Assembly (NCBI GenBank): GCA_019117345.1
Contig: DWZW01000063.1
Coordinates: 1-10,520 of the forward strand
Length of the DNA stretch: 10,520 nucleotides
Direction: 5' to 3'
Source of the DNA: Claveliimonas stercoravium
Lineage (GTDB): Bacteria > Bacillota > Clostridia > Lachnospirales > Lachnospiraceae
Shown here: positions 5,582 through 10,520 of the stretch, piece by piece
Layout of the letters: every line of letters starts with the position of its first letter
Numbering within the stretch: the stretch's first letter is position 1
Position numbers and translations under genes: made by a program
The notes under the pieces: generated by a model
Database searches by the model: none
The model's input: the letters and a program-made list of their open reading frames with translations, nothing else
Told to the model about the DNA's origin: nothing

Positions 5582-6400
5582 CTATTTTTCGGAATTTTCT
5601 CCTGTTTCCTTCTCCCTCAGGATCTCCGCCGCCAGCTTCTTCTCGTCTGCTGTCAGCTCCGCCTTCTCAAGAAGGTCCGGCCTTCTCCTGGCCGTGCGGA
5701 TGACAGACTGCTCCCGCCGCCACTTTTCGATATTGGCGTGGTGTCCGGACAGGAGGATGGGGGGCACCTGCTTGTCGTGCCATACCTCCGGCCTGGAATA
5801 CTGGGGATACTCAAGGAGGTTGTCCTGGAAGCTCTCAAATTCCGCAGACACGTCATTGTGAAGGACTCCCGGCACAAGGCGGGAGATGGTATCTACCATG
5901 ACCATGGCGGGGAGTTCGCCGCCGGTGAGCACGTAGTCCCCGATGGAGACATAGTCTGTCACGATCTCCTCCAGCACCCTCTCATCGATGCCCTCGTAGT
6001 GGCCGCACAGCAGCACCAGATCTTCCTCCTCTGCCAGCTCCTGGGCCATCTCCTGGCTGAATGTCTGTCCCTGGGGGGAGAGGTAGATGACTCTTGTCCT
6101 CTTAGGCCGGGCAGATAGGGCGCCTTCCTCTTCGCGCGCCTCTGTATCTTCTCTGCGCTTCTGGATCTGCTCCTCAATGGCCTGGTAAGCCAGATATACC
6201 GGCTCCGCCTGCATCAGCATGCCGGCCCCGCCGCCGTAGGGATAGTCGTCCACGCTGTTGTGTTTATTGAAAGCATAGTCCCGGATGTTGACAGCCTCGA
6301 TAGAGAGAAGCCCTTTCGCGATGGCCCGCCCTGTGATGCTGGTGCCAAGGCCGGCCATCACCATATCGGGGAATAGTGTCATAATATGAAAATGCATCAT
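5582..6400 (-). CDS. trmD: tRNA (guanine-N1)-methyltransferase TrmD
   Basis: TrmD methylates G37 of tRNAs from S-adenosylmethionine, preventing +1 frameshifts. The 272-residue protein is longer than usual (about 240-250), largely through a charged stretch at residues 78-101. Family motifs are NIRDYAFNKHNSVDDYPYGG (38-57), VIYLSPQG, the knot loops LLCGHYEGIDERV (130-142) and SIGDYVLTGGELP (152-164), and LLSGHHANIEKWRREQS. In the segment matching the H. influenzae catalytic Asp169 (EEDSF), this protein reads EFESF, so Glu189 replaces Asp. The start ATG 6400 overlaps the rimM stop as ATGA, indicating translational coupling. A second ATG follows directly and could be used instead. It ends the ffh-rpsP-khpA-rimM-trmD run. 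Confidence 0.97.
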   Translation of the reverse strand: MMHFHIMTLFPDMVMAGLGTSITGRAIAKGLLSIEAVNIRDYAFNKHNSVDDYPYGGGAGMLMQAEPVYLAYQAIEEQIQKRREDTEAREEEGALSARPKRTRVIYLSPQGQTFSQEMAQELAEEEDLVLLCGHYEGIDERVLEEIVTDYVSIGDYVLTGGELPAMVMVDTISRLVPGVLHNDVSAEFESFQDNLLEYPQYSRPEVWHDKQVPPILLSGHHANIEKWRREQSVIRTARRRPDLLEKAELTADEKKLAAEILREKETGENSEK

Positions 6401-6909
6401 GGCAGAAGTCCCTCCATCAGATGGATGTGCATCTCATTTTTTTCCGTGTCCACACGGAGGATGCACTGGTGGATGGCCGGGACGAGGACTTCCCCGTGCC
6501 GGTCTGAGTCGATGATGTAGACGTCATTGGCCCCGGTCTCCAGCACGTCCCGAAGGACGCCAAAGTGCTCTGCCGGGTCGTCCGTGTAGACGTCCATGCC
6601 GATCATGTCGCCGATGTAGTACTCGTCTTCGCCCAGGGGGGAGGCGTCCTCCCTGTCGATCATAAGGCTCTTCCCTTTGTATTTTTCTATGTCGTTTATG
6701 TTATCGATCCCCTTGAATTTCAGGATAGCGAACTGTTTGAAGAATTTTACATGTTCGATCTCCAGGGGGATCTGTTCTTTTCCCGTGTCAAGATATACTT
6801 TTTTCAGCTCTCTGAAATACTGTGCGTCATCTGTGGTGGGAAATACCTTCACCTCGCCGCGGATGCCGTGGGTGGAGGTGATGACGCCTGCCTGCAGTTG
6901 TTTTTCCAT
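6397..6909 (-). CDS. rimM: Ribosome maturation factor RimM
   Basis: RimM assists maturation of the 30S head domain and binds S19. The 170 residues match the normal length. The N-terminal domain begins with LQAGVITSTHGIRGEVKVFP, the family hallmark. The C-terminal PRC-barrel is marked by EYYIGDMIGMDVYTDD, GVLRDVLETGANDVYII and EVLVPAIHQCILRVD. ATG 6909 is preceded by AAGGAG with an 8-nt gap. A long terminator-like hairpin (6929-6989) separates it from khpA. It overlaps trmD by 4 nt; the rimM-trmD pair is widely conserved. Confidence 0.97.
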   Translation of the reverse strand: MEKQLQAGVITSTHGIRGEVKVFPTTDDAQYFRELKKVYLDTGKEQIPLEIEHVKFFKQFAILKFKGIDNINDIEKYKGKSLMIDREDASPLGEDEYYIGDMIGMDVYTDDPAEHFGVLRDVLETGANDVYIIDSDRHGEVLVPAIHQCILRVDTEKNEMHIHLMEGLLP

Positions 6910-6924
6910 CTTTATTCTCCTTGT

Positions 6925-6989
6925 AAAGAAAAGCGTGTCCCGGAAGATCCCGACATACTGTCTCTTTGTCCCTTCCTGGACCCGCTCTT
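6925..6989 (-). terminator. Long hairpin with U-tract between khpA and rimM
   Basis: On the minus strand the 5' arm (6989-6972) pairs with the 3' arm (6946-6929): 7 bp (one G-U), a mismatch, GTCC/GGAC, a mismatch, then GGAAG/CTTCC. The lower stem ends in TTTT and CTTT follows. It begins five bases after the khpA stop codon. It looks like an internal intrinsic terminator or attenuator that would reduce rimM-trmD relative to rpsP-khpA. The mismatches make efficiency uncertain; it could also be a processing site. Confidence 0.55.
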
Positions 6990-6993
6990 TTTC

Positions 6994-7224
6994 TTAGCCA
7001 GCGATATCTACTACCACTTTCTTATCTTCTTTTGAGGCTGCTGCTTTCACGACAGCGCGGATTGCCTTGGCGATACGCCCCTGCTTGCCGATGACTTTAC
7101 CCATATCTGAGTCAGCCACTTTCACTTCCACTATGGTTGTGCGGCCTTCTTCCTTCTCTGTCACAACAACGCTCTCGGGATCATCTACAAGTGCTTTGAC
7201 GATGACTTCCACTAGTTCTTTCAT
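6994..7224 (-). CDS. khpA: KH-domain RNA-binding protein KhpA (YlqC)
   Basis: This small single-KH-domain protein binds RNA and in several Firmicutes pairs with KhpB to affect cell division and small-RNA biology. It has 76 residues starting MKELVEVIVKALVDDP. The KH GxxG loop is VIGKQGRIAKAIR, and VVVDIAG ends the protein. I chose ATG 7224 because GGGAGG lies 8 nt upstream; a GTG three codons earlier overlaps that site and is unlikely. It follows rpsP by 18 nt, the standard Firmicutes order, and is followed by the hairpin at 6925-6989. Confidence 0.95.
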   Translation of the reverse strand: MKELVEVIVKALVDDPESVVVTEKEEGRTTIVEVKVADSDMGKVIGKQGRIAKAIRAVVKAAASKEDKKVVVDIAG

Positions 7225-7242
7225 ACTGCGCACCTCCCAGTA

Positions 7243-7488
7243 TTATTTTTCAATGCCTGCTGCCTTGAAAATCTTTCCTACTACCTCTGTAGGCTGCGCA
7301 CCGTTGTTCAGCCATCTCTTAGCGGCCTCCTCGTCTACTTTGAAGACGCTGGGATCCTGATTCGGATCGTAAGTGCCGATTTCCTCGATGAATCTGCCAT
7401 CTCTTGGGGATCTGGAGTCAGCTACAACAATTCTATAGAAAGGAGCCTTCTTCTGTCCCATTCTCTTTAATCTGATTTTTACTGCCAT
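7243..7488 (-). CDS. rpsP: 30S ribosomal protein S16
   Basis: S16 is a small 30S assembly protein. The 81 residues begin with the diagnostic MAVKIRLKRMGQKKAPFYRI and VVADSRSPRDGRFIEEIGTYDP, followed by the C-terminal helix region AAKRWLNNGAQPTEVVGKIF. ATG 7488 is preceded by GGAGGTGA with a 7-nt gap. It lies 63 nt after ffh; that gap can form an 8-bp hairpin (GCACA/TGTGC plus GCG/CGC) with no U-tract, so read-through from ffh is expected. Confidence 0.98.
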   Translation of the reverse strand: MAVKIRLKRMGQKKAPFYRIVVADSRSPRDGRFIEEIGTYDPNQDPSVFKVDEEAAKRWLNNGAQPTEVVGKIFKAAGIEK

Positions 7489-7551
7489 TTTGTTTCACCT
7501 CCACATATTTATTGATCTATATGGCACATGCGCTGTACACGCCTGTGCTGG

Positions 7552-8913
7552 TTAAAAAGGTAATCTGAATTTTCCCTTTTTACCACCTTTTCCGATCATC
7601 TTCATCATCTTCTTCATCTCGTTAAACTGCTTGACCATGCGGTTTACCTCGCTGATGTCCACACCTGCGCCTTTTGCGATGCGGTGCTTTCTCGAAGGAT
7701 TCAAAAGATCCGGGTCACGGCGCTCCGCCGGAGTCATGGAATAGATCATGGCCTCCATCCGCGCCATCTTTTTCTCGGCCTCCTCGGCCTGGCTGTCATC
7801 TAACTGCATGCCCTTTTTGCCGCCCAGGCCGCCCATGGCGCCCATGCCGGGAAGCATGCTCATGATACCGGAGAGCCCGCCCATCTTCTTCATCTGCTTG
7901 GTGCTCTCCAGGAAGTCGTCGAAATCGAACTGGTTCTTTTTCATCTTGCGGGTCATCTCTTTGGCCTTCTCCTCGTCGATCTCGGCTCCTGCCTTCTCGA
8001 TGAGGGTCAGCACGTCGCCCATGCCAAGGATTCGGGACGCCATCCGGTCCGGATAGAACTGCTCCAGATCCGACAGCTTCTCTCCCATACCCACGTAGAG
8101 GATCGGCTTGCCGGTCACTGCCTTGACAGACAGGGCCGCACCGCCTCTTGTGTCGCCGTCCAGCTTGGTGACGATGACACCGTCGATGCCGATCTTCTGG
8201 TTGAATTCCTCCGCCACATTGACCGCATCCTGTCCGGTCATGGCATCGATCACCAGGATCGTCTGGTGTACTTCCACAGTCTCCTTGATCTCCTGGAGCT
8301 CCGCCATCATGTCCTCATCAATGTGAAGACGGCCCGCTGTATCCAGAATCACCAGATTGTTGCCGTTCTTGCGGGCATGCTCCAAAGCTGCCCTGGCGAT
8401 GTCCGCCGGCTTGTGGCTGTCACCCATGGAAAAGACTTCCACTCCCTGCTTTTCTCCGTTCACCTGGAGCTGCTTGATAGCGGCCGGGCGGTATACGTCA
8501 CAGGCCACAAGGAGAGGTTTCTTCCCTTTCAGTTTATATTTTCCCGCCAGTTTTGCGGTGGTCGTTGTCTTACCTGCACCCTGGAGACCTGCCATCATGA
8601 TAACCGTGATGGCGCTTCCGGGCTGGAGCCTGATCTCTGTGGTCTCGGATCCCATGAGGGCAACCAGCTCCTCGTTGACGATCTTGATGACCATCTGCCC
8701 CGGGTTCAGCCCGTTCATCACGTCCTGCCCGACAGCCCGCTCCTGCACATTTTTAATGAAGCTCTTTACGACTTTGAAGTTGACATCCGCGGCCAGAAGC
8801 GCACGCTTGATCTCCTTCATAGCCTCTTTGACGTCGTCCTCTGTCAGCCGTCCCTTGCTCCGCAGATTGCGGAACACATTCTGAAGTTTTTCTGTCAGAC
8901 TGTCAAAAGCCAT
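7552..8913 (-). CDS. ffh: Signal recognition particle protein Ffh (SRP54)
   Basis: Ffh is the GTPase of the bacterial signal recognition particle; with 4.5S RNA it binds signal sequences on nascent membrane proteins and delivers them to FtsY. The 453 residues comprise the N domain (1-95), the G domain with GLQGAGKTTT (109-118), DVYRPAA (139-145), DTAGR (191-195) and TKLDGDTRGG (249-258), and the M domain from about 300. The M domain carries a Met-rich finger loop around MLPGMGAMGGLGGKKGM and a basic C-terminus (KMIGKGGKKGKFRLPF). AGAGGAG precedes ATG 8913 at about 6 nt. It follows ylxM by 37 nt. The usual partner gene ftsY is not in this window. Confidence 0.98.
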   Translation of the reverse strand: MAFDSLTEKLQNVFRNLRSKGRLTEDDVKEAMKEIKRALLAADVNFKVVKSFIKNVQERAVGQDVMNGLNPGQMVIKIVNEELVALMGSETTEIRLQPGSAITVIMMAGLQGAGKTTTTAKLAGKYKLKGKKPLLVACDVYRPAAIKQLQVNGEKQGVEVFSMGDSHKPADIARAALEHARKNGNNLVILDTAGRLHIDEDMMAELQEIKETVEVHQTILVIDAMTGQDAVNVAEEFNQKIGIDGVIVTKLDGDTRGGAALSVKAVTGKPILYVGMGEKLSDLEQFYPDRMASRILGMGDVLTLIEKAGAEIDEEKAKEMTRKMKKNQFDFDDFLESTKQMKKMGGLSGIMSMLPGMGAMGGLGGKKGMQLDDSQAEEAEKKMARMEAMIYSMTPAERRDPDLLNPSRKHRIAKGAGVDISEVNRMVKQFNEMKKMMKMIGKGGKKGKFRLPF

Positions 8914-8950
8914 TCTTAACTCCTCTTTGCCTCTCTATTACAATTACAGA

Positions 8951-9295
8951 TCACAATTCGTCTATGATCTCTCTTGCTATCTTTCGGATCTCCCGGGCAA
9001 GCTCACTGTCGTCCTCCGGGTCATACTGGTCCAGCACCTGATCGATCCGGTGCACTTTCTCCCGGACTGCCAGGAATTTCTCCACCAGGTGGAGCTTGTC
9101 TTCATAGCCCTGGAGCGTCTTGTCGCAGCGCTTTACCAGGTCATGGACCCCCTGCCGGCTGATCCCCGCCGCCTGGGCGATCTCACTCAAAGAGAGGTCC
9201 TCCAGCACGGACTGTTCGTAGATCTCTTTCTGGTGACTGGTCAGAAGTTCTCCGTAGAAATCATATAACAATGTCTGCTTTAAAAAATCATCCAT
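8951..9295 (-). CDS. ylxM: YlxM-family DNA-binding/SRP-associated protein
   Basis: YlxM is a small helix-turn-helix protein encoded beside ffh in Firmicutes and reported in streptococci to associate with SRP. The 114 residues begin MDDFLKQTLLYDFYGELLT. They contain a sigma-70 region 4-like helix-turn-helix (about 22-57, LSLSEIAQAAGISRQGVHDL) and end in a charged helical tail that may form a coiled coil (about 60-114). The start ATG 9295 has AGGTGA 6 nt upstream. The predicted transcript start lies only about 12 nt before the ATG, so the leader is very short. It is the first gene of the minus-strand cluster and has its own strong promoter. Confidence 0.93.
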   Translation of the reverse strand: MDDFLKQTLLYDFYGELLTSHQKEIYEQSVLEDLSLSEIAQAAGISRQGVHDLVKRCDKTLQGYEDKLHLVEKFLAVREKVHRIDQVLDQYDPEDDSELAREIRKIAREIIDEL

Positions 9296-9312
9296 CTCAA
9301 ATCACCTGTGTT

Positions 9313-9341
9313 ATCATATAACAAAGTTTTTCTACTGTCAA
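9313..9341 (-). promoter_or_regulatory. Sigma-A promoter of ylxM-ffh
   Basis: On the minus strand, a consensus TTGACA (9341-9336) and TATGAT (9318-9313) are exactly 17 nt apart. Just upstream is an A-rich stretch. The -35 hexamer forms one arm of a perfect 7-bp inverted repeat TGTCAAG/CTTGACA (9336-9342 and 9351-9357), a possible operator. This is the best promoter in the window. Confidence 0.88.
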
Positions 9342-9374
9342 GCATTTTTTCTTGACACCACGCAAAATTTATTT

Positions 9375-9403
9375 TTCACACATCCCGGTCCCAAGCATAT
9401 GAT
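9375..9403 (+). promoter_or_regulatory. Candidate promoter of the Cys/Gly-rich repeat gene
   Basis: TTCACA (9375-9380) and TATGAT (9398-9403) are separated by 17 nt, a fair sigma-A match, 33 nt before the ATG. The same -10 region reads CATATGAT, which also resembles the CATA-type -10 of the mother-cell sporulation factors sigma-E and sigma-K. Sequence alone does not decide between them. Confidence 0.5.
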
Positions 9404-9436
9404 GTACTGTAAACAAAAAATGTTGGAGGCAATCAT

Positions 9437-9676
9437 ATGAGCGACTTATCAGCAAACTGCGGATGCGGATGTGACTCCGGTGTACGTTCCGGCTGTGGAT
9501 GCGGAAGCGGATTTGGAGGAAACAGCTGCCTGTGGATCATCCTTCTCCTGTGCTGCTGCGGCGGCTTCGGACGCAGCGGCGGCGACTACGGCTGCGGATG
9601 CGGCAATGACAGCTGCCTGTGGATCATCCTTCTCCTGTGCTGCTGCGGCGGTTTCGGAGGAAACGGCTGCTGCTAA
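9437..9676 (+). CDS. Cys/Gly-rich repeat protein (chorion-class-like small protein)
   Basis: This 79-residue protein has 17 Cys and 22 Gly. It contains a tandem module SCLWIILLLCCCGGFG at residues 30-45 and 59-74, separated by Gly/Cys linkers containing GCGCG, and it ends in CC. At the DNA level the modules differ at one base of 48. GGAGG 7 nt before ATG 9437 and a strong terminator after the stop argue for a real gene. Small Clostridia proteins of this look are, as I recall, annotated 'chorion class high-cysteine' by similarity of composition to insect eggshell proteins. No function is established from sequence. Each module is a short hydrophobic stretch followed by a CCC cluster, which suggests membrane contact, metal binding or cross-linked surface/spore material. 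All of this is inference. Confidence 0.85.
   Translation: MSDLSANCGCGCDSGVRSGCGCGSGFGGNSCLWIILLLCCCGGFGRSGGDYGCGCGNDSCLWIILLLCCCGGFGGNGCC
9524..9658 (+). repeat. Two 48-bp direct repeats inside the Cys/Gly-rich gene
   Basis: Copies at 9524-9571 and 9611-9658 (87-bp period) encode the same 16 residues. They differ only at a silent C/T in the GGC/GGT codon. Near-identity even at third positions suggests recent duplication or gene conversion, and makes repeat-number change by slippage or recombination likely. The 39-bp spacer encodes RSGGDYGCGCGND. Confidence 0.9.
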
Positions 9677-9688
9677 TGGCAGATAAGA

Positions 9689-9736
9689 GGGCTGCGGCCG
9701 ATGGACATATGCGTCTGTCGGGCGCAGCCCCTTTTT
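9689..9736 (+). terminator. Strong intrinsic terminator after the Cys/Gly-rich gene
   Basis: GGGCTGCG (9689-9696) pairs perfectly with CGCAGCCC (9723-9730). An inner CCGA/TCGG and GAC/GTC helix lies across symmetric small mismatches, and CTTTTT follows. It starts 12 nt after the stop codon and ends the transcript, isolating the short gene as a monocistronic unit from the genes that follow. Confidence 0.9.
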
Positions 9737-9800
9737 GGGTGTCATATTCTTTTCTTTTTCTCCATATATATAGTTACAACACTTAAGACAGGTGGGCTGT

Positions 9801-10331
9801 ATGGATAAACGCACGCCGCTTCCCATGACTCCCTTTGACACCCTCACATCCTCCGGGGAACTGCAGATGGTGAAGCTTTTACTCCCCTACACTCCCCCTG
9901 CCATTCAGAGGATGCTGGCCTTTTTCATCAAATTCACCGAGCTTCAGAACACAGTCCGCTACTTCGGCGTCTTCTCCCGCGCACCGGCGCGGGAGGAGTT
10001 TCAAGGGTCGGCTCCCTCCTTTCCTGAAATACTGGAAGAGCTGAAGCCCTACATGGGGGAAAACGGCGAGACCGTAGACAGCATCCTCTCCGCCATGAGT
10101 ATGATGGAGGTGATGAAGGACATGGATCTGTCCGGGATGTCTTCCCCTGATCTGTCCGCAGCCGGCGGTGGAAATATGGAAGACATCATAAATATGATGC
10201 ACATGTTCCAGTCCTCTCCCCCGGGCAGAGATACCCGGGAAGACACAGAAGACGGCAACGATCAAAGCAGAAAGGAAATGAATGACAATGGCACAGGAAT
10301 GGATGGATCATCCGGCAATGAAACATATTGA
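9801..10331 (+). CDS. Conserved-looking hypothetical protein, Met-rich
   Basis: I do not recognise a characterised family. The 176-residue product starts MDKRTPLPMTPFDTLTSSGE. It has a mostly helical, amphipathic N-terminal region with a hydrophobic stretch (about 33-46), a Met-rich middle (11 Met between residues 85 and 135), and a low-complexity acidic and polar tail from about 139. There is no signal peptide or clear membrane segment. ATG 9801 is chosen because AGGTGG lies 5 nt upstream; an in-frame GTG three codons earlier overlaps that site. It overlaps the next gene by about 50 nt, so the two are probably translated together. Similar N-terminal sequences occur, as I recall, in Lachnospiraceae genomes without known function. 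Confidence 0.75.
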   Translation: MDKRTPLPMTPFDTLTSSGELQMVKLLLPYTPPAIQRMLAFFIKFTELQNTVRYFGVFSRAPAREEFQGSAPSFPEILEELKPYMGENGETVDSILSAMSMMEVMKDMDLSGMSSPDLSAAGGGNMEDIINMMHMFQSSPPGRDTREDTEDGNDQSRKEMNDNGTGMDGSSGNETY

Positions 10332-10520
10332 TCCTGTCAAACTGGAACTCATCAGGACAGCTGCCGCCCGGACTTCCGGCAAGAGCGGAAACAGCCTGGC
10401 GGCCGCCATGATGGCTCTCATCTCCTCCGCAAACAGGGAGGGCATCCGCTTCTCCCCGGAAGAGACATCCCTCATCCTTGAAATCCTGAAGGAGGGACGC
10501 TCCCCAGAGGAGAAAAGGCA
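10282..10520 (+). CDS. Hypothetical protein, 3' end beyond the window
   Basis: An open frame of 79 codons runs to the window end without a stop. It reads EWMDHPAMKHIDPVKLELI, then TSGKSGNSLAAAMMALISSA, IRFSPEETSLILEILKEG and SPEEKR: amphipathic helices with no membrane segment. I favour ATG 10282, because AAAGGA lies 5 nt upstream, giving a 50-nt overlap with the preceding gene. ATG 10288, 10303 and 10318 are in-frame alternatives. Similar uncharacterised proteins with an IDPVKLELI-like block and a LILEILKEG-like block are, from memory, found in Lachnospiraceae. No function can be assigned. Its pairing with the 9801 gene suggests the two products work together. Confidence 0.7.
   Translation, partial: MTMAQEWMDHPAMKHIDPVKLELIRTAAARTSGKSGNSLAAAMMALISSANREGIRFSPEETSLILEILKEGRSPEEKR

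Noticed and set aside
7489..7551. Hairpin in the ffh-rpsP gap as a terminator
   Set aside because: The 8-bp stem has a mismatch and no U-tract follows; ordinary intergenic mRNA structure is likely.
9352..9357. TTGACA on the plus strand as a -35 for the Cys/Gly-rich gene
   Set aside because: No -10-like hexamer lies 16-19 nt downstream. The TTCACA/TATGAT pair fits better.
9760..9790. TATATATA stretch as a promoter of the gene at 9801
   Set aside because: It is AT-rich, but no acceptable -35 at the right distance was found, and the CATA-type match is incomplete.
9449..9847. Alanine-rich minus-strand frame across the Cys/Gly-rich gene
   Set aside because: The Ala runs are the reverse complement of TGC/GGC codons in the real gene. 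It crosses the strong terminator and lacks a ribosome binding site.

Overview
The window looks like a chromosomal segment from a Gram-positive, anaerobic Clostridia genome, most likely a Lachnospiraceae-type gut bacterium. The basis is the Firmicutes order of conserved genes (ylxM-ffh-rpsP-khpA-rimM-trmD ... rplS-lepB-rbgA-lepB), strong AGGAGG ribosome binding sites, sigma-A style promoters and fairly GC-rich codon use. The genus assignment is inference; no rRNA or other marker is present.

Layout. About nine tenths of the window (1 to 9295) is read on the minus strand. In transcription order it holds ylxM and ffh (signal recognition particle), rpsP (S16), khpA (KH RNA-binding protein), rimM (30S maturation), trmD (tRNA m1G37 methyltransferase), an M20 amidohydrolase with a YfcC/DcuC-type transporter, rplS (L19), a type I signal peptidase, rbgA (50S assembly GTPase), and a second type I signal peptidase cut by the window start. 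The theme is translation, ribosome assembly and protein export, except for the amidohydrolase-transporter pair, a catabolic cassette sitting where trmD and rplS are usually adjacent.

Regulation visible in sequence. Three good minus-strand promoters were found: before ylxM (TTGACA-17-TATGAT), directly after trmD (TTGCAT-17-TATGAT) and before rplS (TTGCAA-17-TATGAT). The last two share 22 of 31 positions and bracket the inserted cassette. An intrinsic terminator lies inside the leader between the post-trmD promoter and the amidohydrolase gene, which suggests attenuation or partial termination. Terminator-like hairpins also lie between khpA and rimM and between rplS and lepB. The rplS leader resembles an autoregulatory L19 leader.

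From 9437 to the end, genes run on the plus strand, divergent from ylxM. First is a 79-residue protein with 17 Cys and 22 Gly, containing two almost identical 48-bp repeats, followed by a strong terminator. Then come two overlapping genes of unknown function, the second cut by the window end. I see no tRNA, rRNA, CRISPR array, transposase or phage gene. The best candidates for something undescribed are the Cys/Gly repeat protein with its unknown neighbours, and the attenuator-like leader of the inserted catabolic cassette.
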